This document shows, one piece after another, positions 1 to 9,126 of a stretch of DNA of 64,000 bases. The DNA is from Apilactobacillus nanyangensis (GTDB taxonomy: Bacteria > Bacillota > Bacilli > Lactobacillales > Lactobacillaceae). The translations under genes and the position numbers were made by a program. Position 1 is the stretch's first letter. Each line of letters begins with the position of its first letter. The notes below the pieces were generated by a model. It was given only the letters and a program-made list of their open reading frames with translations, searched no databases and was not told the origin of the DNA. The stretch is from positions 1 to 64,000 of the forward strand of contig NZ_BOLX01000007.1 of the NCBI RefSeq assembly GCF_016861915.1, written 5' to 3'.

Positions 1-38
1 CATTTAATTTATCTTCTACTTTATATTTAGACACAAAA

Positions 39-86
39 ACACCCCAAAGTTTTGTACAAACTTTGGGGTGCAGTGCAGGGGTGTCT
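39..86. terminator. Bidirectional terminator with two competing stems
   Basis: A 13-bp inverted repeat (40-52 with 58-70, core CACCCCAAAG) is followed on the minus strand by a T-run, so it ends the helicase gene. On the plus strand the left arm ACACCCC (39-45) can instead pair with GGGGTGT (78-84), which is followed directly by CTTTTT. That second hairpin would stop transcripts entering from the left. Confidence 0.75.
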
Positions 87-92
87 TTTTAT

Positions 93-1874
93 TTACTTAC
101 TTTGTCTAAGTAATTCTTTTCTTAGTTCATCATCAACAGCATAGATGAAAAGTCCGTGCACACCACGTTTTAGTAAAACGTTTAGTTGGTTTCGAATTAG
201 CTCAGAAGATATATCCTTTTGTTCTCCGTTTTCCATTGTTCTTTTTTCTTTAACCTGTCTATCAAAGCTTTTTGACCCATCATAAACTAATTTACCGTTT
301 CTAAACTTAATAGATGGGCCAAGGATAACCCCACAATAATTCAAGTCAAAGCCTTGAATTGTGAATGTTGAACCAACCTCATTAATTGTTTGAGGCTGTT
401 CAGCCCATGATAGTCCTCGATATTTCTTCTCAGCAGGTAATTGATAATTCCAAGGAAGATTAAATTTATCACCAATTGATACTCTCCATAAATCATCAAT
501 AGTAGTTCCATCATCTTGAACAACTTTATGATATTTACTGGATTTAAATTTCCAATCATAAGTTGCAACCATTCTAGATAGTCCCTTTGTTAATGACTCG
601 ATACTATCATTATGCTTCTTGATTGCATCGTACATATCATTGATATCGTCAAAAATTCTTAAATCATATTTGTCATCATATGGAATCTTTTTAATTTCAT
701 CCTTAGTAACAATATCCTCAATCCAATCAATTGTTTCTTTTGAAGCATCCATTCTATTTTGTTCAGATAATTCAATAAGTTGATGGTTTGATTTGGCTCT
801 GTTTATTAAGTCATCAAAAAACGATTTTTCAACGTAACCATTTCGTTTTAAAACTTGCATCGGATCTAGAACCGCTACAACAACATCAGATACGCTTCTT
901 ATATCTTTTAAATGACCTGACCCTTGATATACCATGTAACCTTCGGTAAGCAGCAAATGGGCTTCATCAATCAAAGCAATATCTATTTTTGAATTTTCAT
1001 CTCCAACTTGATGCTTATTTAAAAACTTCGTTGGTTTATTAACTATCGAATCTCCTAGTCTTGTTTTAATACCTATTTTCTGAGCAATGTTTTCATATAC
1101 TTTCACTTGTTGATCATGATTTACGATCATATATGCTTCTTGATTTTCAGGTTTATTAAGTTCAGCAAAAAGAGAACTTAATAGAACAGTCTTGCCCGTT
1201 CCTGCAGAACCTTTAATGATAATTAAATTATCCTTGCTATGACCTTTTCGAATGTCTTTTATTTTATCAATTATTTCATCTCTAGCGTCTAGTTGTTCGT
1301 CAGTTAACTTATGAAAAGGAGATGCTTTAAAAATTGCAGAATTGGTAATATCATCCACACTTGGGAATATATCTTTATTTTTCTTAGATAATTCTTTCCA
1401 AATATTTTGAAAGATATTTCTAAAATGATCTCTTGTAAAATACAAATCTTGGTCATTTGATCTACGATTATTAAGTTCACCAATGGCATCATCACTAAGA
1501 AGATATTTCATTAATTGATTTTCAATATCTAAAGTTAACGACTTATTAAATTCTTTATGAGCAATAACGATAATTTTTGCATCATTAGAATTATTTAATT
1601 CTGTCCAATCAGTTCTATCTTCTGATTCGCTGTTTAAATGTTCTTCTGTTCTTCTAACTATATTGTTGGTTTCTCCAACATATGCTTTAAATTGACCGAA
1701 CTTCTTTTTATTACCACGAATTTTATCTATAACTAGGTATACCGTTGGAAATCTGGTTATTAGTTCATGCTCTTCTTTAGTATTATTTTGTTTTAAAATT
1801 TCTTGTTTTATGTCACTATTAATATTGTAATCATATTTTCTAATAATTGGTTTAGCTATGTTGCTATCTGACAT
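93..1874 (-). CDS. GIY-YIG nuclease / DUF2075 (Schlafen group 3) helicase fusion protein
   Basis: This 593-residue protein fuses a GIY-YIG-like module to a P-loop helicase. Residues about 44-140 carry the GIY-YIG pattern: VYLV at 45-48, AYVGET at 64-69, an Arg pair near 74-75, a Glu in IENQ near 117 and a late Asn in ELNNRR near 133. The DUF2075/Schlafen-group-3 helicase follows, with Walker A GSAGTGKT (222-229), Walker B LIDEAH (301-306), QNRMD near 372, TIQGFD (505-510) and a terminal RGVHGLFIY near 570. Proteins of this architecture occur in defence islands; the substrate is not established from sequence. It diverges from the MazG-like gene across only 31 bp. An AAGGTAGGT ribosome-binding site lies 7 nt before the ATG. 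Confidence 0.85.
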   Translation of the reverse strand: MSDSNIAKPIIRKYDYNINSDIKQEILKQNNTKEEHELITRFPTVYLVIDKIRGNKKKFGQFKAYVGETNNIVRRTEEHLNSESEDRTDWTELNNSNDAKIIVIAHKEFNKSLTLDIENQLMKYLLSDDAIGELNNRRSNDQDLYFTRDHFRNIFQNIWKELSKKNKDIFPSVDDITNSAIFKASPFHKLTDEQLDARDEIIDKIKDIRKGHSKDNLIIIKGSAGTGKTVLLSSLFAELNKPENQEAYMIVNHDQQVKVYENIAQKIGIKTRLGDSIVNKPTKFLNKHQVGDENSKIDIALIDEAHLLLTEGYMVYQGSGHLKDIRSVSDVVVAVLDPMQVLKRNGYVEKSFFDDLINRAKSNHQLIELSEQNRMDASKETIDWIEDIVTKDEIKKIPYDDKYDLRIFDDINDMYDAIKKHNDSIESLTKGLSRMVATYDWKFKSSKYHKVVQDDGTTIDDLWRVSIGDKFNLPWNYQLPAEKKYRGLSWAEQPQTINEVGSTFTIQGFDLNYCGVILGPSIKFRNGKLVYDGSKSFDRQVKEKRTMENGEQKDISSELIRNQLNVLLKRGVHGLFIYAVDDELRKELLRQSK

Positions 1875-1905
1875 TTATAAAGTACCTACCTTAAAGGAGA
1901 TTTTT

Positions 1906-2214
1906 ATGGAATATAAAACTATAATTCAAGAATTAATTGAATTTAGAAACGACAGAGGCTGGAATGAATATCATACTCTTATATCATTATCTAGAGCTTT
2001 AGGTATTGAAGCTTCTGAAGTCGAAAAAATCTTTCTATGGAAGAAAAATGATAGCTCTCTATCATCTAAAGAAAAAGATAACTTGAAGTTAGAATTAGCT
2101 GATGTACTAATATATTGCTACTACATGTGTGAAAAACTACAAGTTGAACCTAATGATATTATACAAGATAAAATAAACATTAATAAAGGTCGAAATTGGA
2201 AATTCGGCAAATAA
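1906..2214 (+). CDS. MazG-like nucleotide pyrophosphohydrolase
   Basis: This small all-alpha protein (102 residues) has the metal-binding pattern of the MazG/dUTPase-like superfamily: EASE at 35-38 followed by ELAD at 63-66. Family members hydrolyse (d)NTPs to NMPs and pyrophosphate. The ATG at 1906 is chosen because AAAGGAGA lies 5-6 nt upstream; an earlier in-frame start at 1858 would overlap the divergent helicase gene and has no ribosome-binding site. It is the only plus-strand gene in the island. The head-to-head pairing with the GIY-YIG/DUF2075 gene suggests a two-gene module, possibly acting on phage-modified or alarm nucleotides. That role is inference. Confidence 0.8.
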   Translation: MEYKTIIQELIEFRNDRGWNEYHTLISLSRALGIEASEVEKIFLWKKNDSSLSSKEKDNLKLELADVLIYCYYMCEKLQVEPNDIIQDKININKGRNWKFGK

Positions 2215-2240
2215 AAAAGACACCCTAAGGGCGTCTTTTT
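2214..2240. terminator. Bidirectional terminator between mazG-like and Type ISP genes
   Basis: GACACCC (2219-2225), loop TAA, GGGCGTC (2229-2235) with one mismatch, flanked by an A-run and a T-run. It serves the two convergent genes whose stops lie at 2214 and 2243. Confidence 0.85.
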
Positions 2241-2242
2241 TA

Positions 2243-5200
2243 TTATTCATCAATTTCGAAAGGTGGTAATTCGTCTATCAAATCAAGAGTCTTCATGCTT
2301 ACTGTTATCACAGAAAGTAATAAATTCATGATGTACTTAGGATCATCACTAAATTCATTAGGATCATCTGTAATACCTGATTTTTTATCAGTTTTAACTC
2401 TGTATTGATCAATTATCCATTCAATAGCTGGTTTTCCGTTAACAACATAATTGTATGCTCTTTCCGGAATGTTGGTTATCTTAATATCATTGTTATACAC
2501 AATTGTGTCTAACTCACCCTTCTTTGGATGTTTCATCTTTTCAACTAGATAACTTGGGTTATCATTTGAATATTTAATTTGAACTTCATCAATCTTATTT
2601 TGTCTTTCATAGTTTAGATGTAAATCAGCTAGTTTCTTACCGATTTCAATATATTTATTTCTATTTTTTAATTTAGGAATTCTTGGTAAATCCTTCTTTA
2701 AATCATTTTGATATTTGTTTCTATATTCAGTTGAATGAAGAACCCCATATACATAATAGAATTTATCATTGCTAGAAACATTGCTAATTTTATTATCGAA
2801 TAAATTATCTTCTTCATATAAAAATCGAGGAAAATTGCGAGACTTACTAATCATATCCATAAATGTAACATTATCAGTAATAAGGGTACTGAACTCACCC
2901 TTATATCCAGCACCGGAAACATTTATGAGCTGATTATCACTTTTATTTGTTGGAAAAGTTTTAAAGGATTTTCTAGTTCTTTCATTTAAAATATGATCTC
3001 TATACAAATATTTTTTTGTAAACGGTCTATACATAGACATGATTACATTATTATCATTATAAGTTAGTTTTTCATTTCGCACAGCTGCCATCTTTAAACT
3101 AGCTGACCAACTTATTTTCCTCTCGTCATTATTAACAAAAGAACTCAAGTTTTTAACAGTTATTTTATTATGAATTTTATTTATGTTCTCAACTTCATCA
3201 TTATAATTATTTATCATCAAATTAATATTTTCAGATACTTTCTGTTTAGAGAATCCGCTCACCCAAGCATCTCGATTGGTTACTATTCCTATATCTTTAA
3301 TATTAAATATTGAATCGTCCTCATCAACGATTGATTGATAATTTTTATATTTTTCATCCCGCTGATTAATCCAATCGTTATTTTTATCAGGTGAAATATC
3401 CATCCATTTAAAATTAAAAATTGATGGTTTAGAACCTAACACTGTTAACTTATCATTTTGACTTAGATAATCTCCTATATCATGGTAATGAATTTTATGA
3501 GCACTAGTCCCATCTTTTATTAAAATAGATATAACTATAGATGTTCGGCTTCCAGATCCAAAAACGTTTCCCCCTTCTCTTCTTCTCAAATCACCCTGTG
3601 TTCTAGCATCACCTCTGATATTAAAAATAAATAAGTGATTAAACTCTTCATATAACGTCTTTCTTAATCCGTCAGCCGACTGGCTATCTATATATGATCC
3701 ATTAGATACAAACCCAACGATTCCTCTATTACTAATTCTATTTGATGCCCATCTTATTGCAAGAACATAACTATCATACATTCCTAAAACACTTGTAGAT
3801 CGAGATTTACTTACATATGTTTCAGAAATTGATTTAAATAACTCAGGATATGCTACATTTTTATTGTTATCGTTTTCACTAGATTGTCCTTTAGAGTATG
3901 GGGGGTTCCCAACAATAACAGTTATCGGCGTTTCTTGTTCCTTCTTCAATCTTTCATCATTTTCACCAAAAATTTTATCATCTAAAGTATCTTTATTTTC
4001 TGTACTTGCAAATGTATCGGTTAAAACAATACCCTCGAACTGTTTATAATCATCTTTTTCATTACCATATTCATTATTTATTTCTTCGAACGTAGATTCA
4101 ATATTAATTGCAGCAATATAGTAACTTAACAATATGATTTCATTTGCATGCATATCATGCATATATTTAGATAGAATCGCATCAAAGGTTACTTCTCCAT
4201 TATCAAGTTGTTTTTTGAAATGATAAAGCAATCTTGTCATGAATGTTCCAGTACCAGTGAAAGGATCTAAAATATGAACATTTTTATCGATTAAAGATTT
4301 ATTGAAATATTTTCGTAATGAATCATCAACTGAGTTAACAATAAAATCTACTACTTCCACGGGAGTAAACACGATACCTAATTGTTCAGTAGTTTTCTTG
4401 AATCCTGTTCTAAAGAATTTATCATAAAGGGTTAGGATAAGTTTTTGCTTACCAGCAGCATTATCTATTCCGGTAGCTCTTAGTTTTATGGAATCGTAAA
4501 ATGGTTTTAATTCGACTTGTTCCTTATCAAATCCAAACATGCTAAATGCTCCAACAACATCATTCATAGCTTTTGATACAGCATTATTTCTTACGAATGA
4601 ATATTCACCAAATAACGCTTCAAAGATTGGTTCGGTAATCAAATGCTGAGCAAGCATTTCAATTGCTTGTTCTTTTCCAATACTGTTATTAATGTTGTAA
4701 TGCAAACTGTTTAAAAAGTTATCAAACGCCATTTTCGCACCAGCGTTCGAATCAATAATGTCGCTAATTCTAGTAATATGTCTCTTTGCAATATCGGCAA
4801 CATCTTTAGACCAATCTTCTAAATATCTTCTATCACCAACTTTTTGTACTACCTTACCGTAGAAAGCATTACGCATTTCTTGCCAGTCAAGCGGTAATTC
4901 AAGTTGTTCTGTAACATTTTCTTGTTCTGCCTTTAATCCATCTGCTTCAGTAACATTTTCATCAGGACTACTATTAACCCCAATAAGCTCAAGATTATCT
5001 GGTTTCTTCTTGTTTAAATCAATCTTATTTACTTCAGCATCAAAACGATCATCAGTTGAACGCAATGCATTTAATACTTGCCATACTTCCTTGTACTTGC
5101 TGTCGTTATCTAATGCAGTACTTGGATCTACACCTTCAGAAACAACAATTGGTAGAATAATGTATCCATATTCCTTATTTTGAGCTTTTCTCATGATACG

Positions 5201-6964
5201 TCCAACAGCTTGAACAATGTCAACCTGTGATTTCTTAGGACTAAAGAAAATAATTGCATCAAGATTTGGAACATCAATACCTTCAGTTAAGAATCGAACA
5301 TTAGAAAGAATTCTAGCACGATTATCTTCAATATTCTCGTCACCAAGCCAATCAATTTGTTCAGTCTTTTGAAGTGCATTAAGTCCACCATCTACGTGGT
5401 GCACATCAACCATAAAGCTCTCGCTAGATTGAGTATCTAGATATTCATTAACAACAGAAGAGAATTCTTTAGAAATAGCCTTTGAATGCTTGATAGTATC
5501 TGAGAATGCGATTGCTCGCTTCATTGGAGCACCTGTAACTTCACCTGTAATTCCGTTACGTTTTACCATAGCATTCCAAACACCAATAATTTTACCGATA
5601 TCATCAACTTTTAGTTGATTATCAGCAGCCATTATTTGTTGCATATCCTTATTGATGTAAGTCTCACTTACGGCTAAAACAGAAACTTTGTAATCAGTTA
5701 AATATCCTTGAGCAACTGCATCACCAAATCCCAAACGGAAGATTTCGTATCCATATTTTGCAGGATCATCCATTGAAGAAACAACAATGCTATTTTCCTC
5801 AGCTTTTTTCTTAGCATTTTGGTCATAAATCTTTGGAGTAGCAGTTTGATAAAGTCTAAGCTTACCTTTAACATTCGAATTAGAATGTACTTCTGTGAAC
5901 ATACTATCTTCATTTAATTTATTTGCACCAGTTGTTCTGTGTGCTTCATCAGCAATAATTAAATCAAATTCTGGATAACCCATTTCTTGAGCTTGCTTAA
6001 TAACATCGATGGATTGGTAAGTTGAAAATACTACCGTCATTTCACGTCCAGTGTCTAACTCTTTTACATATTCATAATTATTAATTAGTTCGTTAACATC
6101 AGTCGTTGCTGGGAATCCAATATCTTTAGAGCTTAAATCATCTTCACTTTCTTTCCCCTTCTTTGTTGCTTTACGATCTGAGACAACAGAAAAAGAGGTC
6201 ATATGAATGTCTTCACTGACATCATCATTCCAATTAAATAATGTTTGTGATAATAACTGAATACTTGGAACTAAATATAAGACATTAAACTTATTCTTTA
6301 CTTGGTCCTTCATAAGAGCTTCAGTAATTTTTAAACTAGTAAAAGTCTTTCCAGTTCCCGGAGCCATGATTAATTTACCGCGGTCATGGTATTCTTCATT
6401 GCTCTTAAAATATTGAACAGCATTGTTTATTGCTTCTTCTTGGTACCCTCTAAGCTTTTTTGGCTTTTTAATTGATAAGTCATTATCTTCAGAAAATGAG
6501 AATTTACCCCAATCTACACTTGAGTTCTTCAATTGTGTTAAACCGATAATTGAAAATGGTTTTGAAGTGTTCTTTAATGTTGATTCCGCATTTTTATTCC
6601 ATTCATCAGTAGTTGAAACAATAATTCCAGCTGAATAACAGTCTTTACCTGTCTCCGCAACGAAAGAATTAATTGCATCTTTGCCGACTTTGCCTTTATA
6701 AAATTTGGCTTGAACAGCTGTTAATTGACCATTAAAATCTTTAGCAACAATATCAACACCTGTATCAATACGTGATATTCCAAGATTTGTTGGAACGTCG
6801 CTTAGCATCCAGACATCTGAATACTTCTTTTTATAAATTGGTTCATTTTTTAAATACGCAACTACCATCTTTTCAAAAGCAGTTCCACGATCTCTATCAT
6901 TTGTTAAATGTTCATTTATTTCATTAATTAATTCATTAAATGTTTTTGAACTCAAAATCGTCAT
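2243..6964 (-). CDS. Type ISP restriction-modification enzyme (single-chain, LlaGI/LlaBIII-like)
   Basis: This 1573-residue enzyme joins all restriction-modification functions in one chain. The Mrr-type nuclease is at the N-terminus (GVD at 69-71, QAK at 85-87). An SF2 helicase follows with Walker A APGTGKT (201-207), DEAH (339-342) and motif VI QAVGRIMR. The gamma-type N6-adenine methylase has motif I DPFTGTGTF (near 899) and motif IV NPPY (1020-1023). The last 400 residues should hold the target-recognition domain. Length and order match the lactococcal LlaGI/LlaBIII family, whose members translocate DNA and cut between head-to-head sites; the target sequence cannot be read from here. GAGGGG abuts the ATG, so a TTG at codon 4 (6955) is better spaced and may be the true start. 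Confidence 0.93.
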   Translation of the reverse strand: MTILSSKTFNELINEINEHLTNDRDRGTAFEKMVVAYLKNEPIYKKKYSDVWMLSDVPTNLGISRIDTGVDIVAKDFNGQLTAVQAKFYKGKVGKDAINSFVAETGKDCYSAGIIVSTTDEWNKNAESTLKNTSKPFSIIGLTQLKNSSVDWGKFSFSEDNDLSIKKPKKLRGYQEEAINNAVQYFKSNEEYHDRGKLIMAPGTGKTFTSLKITEALMKDQVKNKFNVLYLVPSIQLLSQTLFNWNDDVSEDIHMTSFSVVSDRKATKKGKESEDDLSSKDIGFPATTDVNELINNYEYVKELDTGREMTVVFSTYQSIDVIKQAQEMGYPEFDLIIADEAHRTTGANKLNEDSMFTEVHSNSNVKGKLRLYQTATPKIYDQNAKKKAEENSIVVSSMDDPAKYGYEIFRLGFGDAVAQGYLTDYKVSVLAVSETYINKDMQQIMAADNQLKVDDIGKIIGVWNAMVKRNGITGEVTGAPMKRAIAFSDTIKHSKAISKEFSSVVNEYLDTQSSESFMVDVHHVDGGLNALQKTEQIDWLGDENIEDNRARILSNVRFLTEGIDVPNLDAIIFFSPKKSQVDIVQAVGRIMRKAQNKEYGYIILPIVVSEGVDPSTALDNDSKYKEVWQVLNALRSTDDRFDAEVNKIDLNKKKPDNLELIGVNSSPDENVTEADGLKAEQENVTEQLELPLDWQEMRNAFYGKVVQKVGDRRYLEDWSKDVADIAKRHITRISDIIDSNAGAKMAFDNFLNSLHYNINNSIGKEQAIEMLAQHLITEPIFEALFGEYSFVRNNAVSKAMNDVVGAFSMFGFDKEQVELKPFYDSIKLRATGIDNAAGKQKLILTLYDKFFRTGFKKTTEQLGIVFTPVEVVDFIVNSVDDSLRKYFNKSLIDKNVHILDPFTGTGTFMTRLLYHFKKQLDNGEVTFDAILSKYMHDMHANEIILLSYYIAAINIESTFEEINNEYGNEKDDYKQFEGIVLTDTFASTENKDTLDDKIFGENDERLKKEQETPITVIVGNPPYSKGQSSENDNNKNVAYPELFKSISETYVSKSRSTSVLGMYDSYVLAIRWASNRISNRGIVGFVSNGSYIDSQSADGLRKTLYEEFNHLFIFNIRGDARTQGDLRRREGGNVFGSGSRTSIVISILIKDGTSAHKIHYHDIGDYLSQNDKLTVLGSKPSIFNFKWMDISPDKNNDWINQRDEKYKNYQSIVDEDDSIFNIKDIGIVTNRDAWVSGFSKQKVSENINLMINNYNDEVENINKIHNKITVKNLSSFVNNDERKISWSASLKMAAVRNEKLTYNDNNVIMSMYRPFTKKYLYRDHILNERTRKSFKTFPTNKSDNQLINVSGAGYKGEFSTLITDNVTFMDMISKSRNFPRFLYEEDNLFDNKISNVSSNDKFYYVYGVLHSTEYRNKYQNDLKKDLPRIPKLKNRNKYIEIGKKLADLHLNYERQNKIDEVQIKYSNDNPSYLVEKMKHPKKGELDTIVYNNDIKITNIPERAYNYVVNGKPAIEWIIDQYRVKTDKKSGITDDPNEFSDDPKYIMNLLLSVITVSMKTLDLIDELPPFEIDE

Positions 6965-6974
6965 CCCCTCAAAA

Positions 6975-6993
6975 GATGTAACTTATTTACATC
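6975..6993. promoter_or_regulatory. Perfect inverted repeat upstream of the Type ISP gene
   Basis: GATGTAA, 5-nt spacer, TTACATC, 10 nt before the annotated start. It could be an operator or a 5'-UTR hairpin modulating expression of the restriction enzyme. No controller gene is adjacent, so the role is inferred. Confidence 0.35.
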
Positions 6994-7063
6994 TATATGT
7001 ATATAAGCATTTTACCATTTAAATCGGTACTGTTTCCAATTAGATTAAAATTAAAACAATCAT

Positions 7064-7096
7064 AAAAAAGCACATCCAAAAAGGTGTGCTTTTTGT
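7064..7096. terminator. Bidirectional terminator after the reverse transcriptase gene
   Basis: AAAAAGCACA(T)CC, an A5 loop and GG(T)GTGCTTTTT form a stem flanked by A- and T-runs. It follows the reverse transcriptase stop at 7130 in the minus direction. Confidence 0.8.
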
Positions 7097-7129
7097 TTCT
7101 TATAATAATTAGATTTCGTAAAAAGAATA

Positions 7130-9019
7130 CTATTGCATATTATTTATTTCATTCTCGAGTTCGTGCTGAAATTCATCTAACAATCTTATCATATTATATA
7201 TTTCTATTTTTTTTAAATTTTTAGAGTCTAATAACTGTGAGCCAGAATGAATTACTGGATTCTGATTCCTAAATTTATAAGTTTCTCTCACTCCATCGGC
7301 CAGTTCATTTATACGATTATTATTAACCTTATCAACTATTTTTTTAATTGATTTTGCTTGATAACTTTTTTCAAATGATACTTTTCCTTTTTTCTTTTTA
7401 CTGTCATTTATTCCCAATCGAGCCATTAAATACGCTAAATGTCTATCAAAATAGTTCTTATAATAAGCAAATGTTTCAAATAAATTATTCTGATTATCAT
7501 TTAATAAATACATGAAGTATAAATAATGAATGATTCTATCTTTATTCATCTTTTTTTCGATTTCATTACTATCTTCTGTTAAAGTATATTCTACATCATG
7601 TTCACAATAATCATTTATATAACAAAATAGTTCTTTATTTTTGTCTTTCAAAATCTTTTTTAAATCATTATGTTTGAATTTTCTCCCCAGCAAATATTGA
7701 TATATCATAATTTCATAATATCTAGAATACTCATCACTTCTGGATTTTTCAAATACTCTACGTAAAAAGTTCTTTATTAGGTATCCATCATTACTATCAA
7801 GCAACATTTGTATAAATTGTTTTGGATAATGCCTGAATATGCTTAATTTATTTGATAATTCTGTAAGATATTGCACCACCTCATTTTCATGAAATAACCC
7901 TTTATTCTTATAGAGTAACCAATTAAAAATCTCAGTATAATGAAACGAATATTTATTATTCCCCATGTTTTTTTTCAATACATCTTCGACTTCCTTATGA
8001 TCTGGAAAATCAGGAAGATTATTCAATTCCTTAAGCATTTTTACAAAATCGTCTTTTGAAAATAGCTCTTTATAGTCAACATCTTCTAAATTAACTATAT
8101 AATCATAAATATTTTTATAAAGTTCTTCATCTATGTTCTCAGATACTCCAAAACCTTGTTTATTAATATTTATATTAACTCCAATATCTATTGATGCATT
8201 CTGTATTGATTGAGTTATCTGTTCCTTTACCATTCTGATATCTTTACCATCACAATTAAAAACTATATATAAATCATCAACATACCTCAACAATTCAAAG
8301 TCTTTAGAATCTAGAAAGCTTTCTATTCTTTTAGTAATATTCCTATCATATTCTGTTAAGTAGAACATGGTCGCTATAAAAGAAATTCCAGTATTATCCA
8401 TTATTATTGGCATTCTATTCTTACCAAAATATTCTAATAACTTTTTATAAAAGTAAAGTGATCTGATATCCTCTCCATCACACATTTTCTCGATATTCTT
8501 AAATAAATATTCTAGTCGTATATTTGGATAAAAATTACTTATATCCATCTTGATATAATAATCATATTGGCTTTTATATTGTTTTAATGCTACTGTAAAT
8601 CGTTCATAACTTTTTGAGTAATTTAAATCCTCTGTATCATAATCACCAGCATATAACTTACTATGTATATCATCTTTATATTCTGATTTTAAATTATTAT
8701 GAAAATGTCCTCCAAGTACAATAAAAAATAAAAAAATTATAGGAGTGACCAAATTTATTTCTCTCAAAGTTCCATCATTTTTTGTAACAACAGTCTTATA
8801 TGATTTTAGCTCTTGATTATTTAAGAAAGCACATGTTCTTATATAATCATCGAAAAACCTTCTAGATAGAATCATTTCTCTGGTTTTTTCATCCATTTTA
8901 GTGAATGGATATGATTGTATATATTTACATAAGACATTATTATCAGTTTCAAAATACATACTGATATACTTATTCCATTCTTCATAAGAAATACTTATAA
9001 AATCATTTTCGTTCAACAA
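7130..9019 (-). CDS. Abortive-infection reverse transcriptase, AbiA-like, with C-terminal HEPN motif
   Basis: The 629-residue protein has an RVT_1-type core: motif A KMDISNFYPNI (157-167) and the active-site YVDD (246-249). About 370 further residues contain no intron-maturase signature. Near the C-terminus, R584-x6-H591 in an FRNQNP-VIHSG context fits the HEPN RNase motif. Length and layout match lactococcal AbiA, an RT-HEPN phage abortive-infection protein; AbiK and Abi-P2 are less likely but related. The coding sequence is very rich in AAA/AAT/ATA codons, unlike the core genes, suggesting horizontal acquisition. The start is TTG: two tandem TTG codons (9019, 9016) follow an AAGGTAGGT site, and the second gives the same 7-nt spacing as the helicase gene. 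Confidence 0.88.
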   Translation of the reverse strand: MLNENDFISISYEEWNKYISMYFETDNNVLCKYIQSYPFTKMDEKTREMILSRRFFDDYIRTCAFLNNQELKSYKTVVTKNDGTLREINLVTPIIFLFFIVLGGHFHNNLKSEYKDDIHSKLYAGDYDTEDLNYSKSYERFTVALKQYKSQYDYYIKMDISNFYPNIRLEYLFKNIEKMCDGEDIRSLYFYKKLLEYFGKNRMPIIMDNTGISFIATMFYLTEYDRNITKRIESFLDSKDFELLRYVDDLYIVFNCDGKDIRMVKEQITQSIQNASIDIGVNININKQGFGVSENIDEELYKNIYDYIVNLEDVDYKELFSKDDFVKMLKELNNLPDFPDHKEVEDVLKKNMGNNKYSFHYTEIFNWLLYKNKGLFHENEVVQYLTELSNKLSIFRHYPKQFIQMLLDSNDGYLIKNFLRRVFEKSRSDEYSRYYEIMIYQYLLGRKFKHNDLKKILKDKNKELFCYINDYCEHDVEYTLTEDSNEIEKKMNKDRIIHYLYFMYLLNDNQNNLFETFAYYKNYFDRHLAYLMARLGINDSKKKKGKVSFEKSYQAKSIKKIVDKVNNNRINELADGVRETYKFRNQNPVIHSGSQLLDSKNLKKIEIYNMIRLLDEFQHELENEINNMQ

Positions 9020-9056
9020 TATGTACCTACCTTTTTACCATTTTTTATATGTATTT

Positions 9057-9085
9057 AGTATAAATATTTGTGAGTACTTAAACAA
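9057..9085 (-). promoter_or_regulatory. Promoter of the AbiA-like gene
   Basis: TTGTTT (9085-9080), 17 bp, TATACT (9062-9057) on the minus strand. Transcription would start near 9050 and leave a leader of only about 30 nt, so there is no room for a long upstream ncRNA of the kind used by some defence RTs. Confidence 0.6.
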
Positions 9086-9126
9086 CAGCATTTAATAAAT
9101 AGTTATATAATTTTAATCTTAAACTA

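Noticed and set aside
3896-3907. Six-G tract in the Type ISP gene as a phase-variable site
   Set aside because: The tract simply encodes the Pro-Pro of the obligatory NPPY motif and is only six bases long.
7130-9019. Reading the reverse transcriptase as a group II intron or retron
   Set aside because: There is no maturase or HNH domain, no intron 5'/3' signatures and no msr-msd type inverted repeats; the long C-terminal region with HEPN motif fits Abi proteins.
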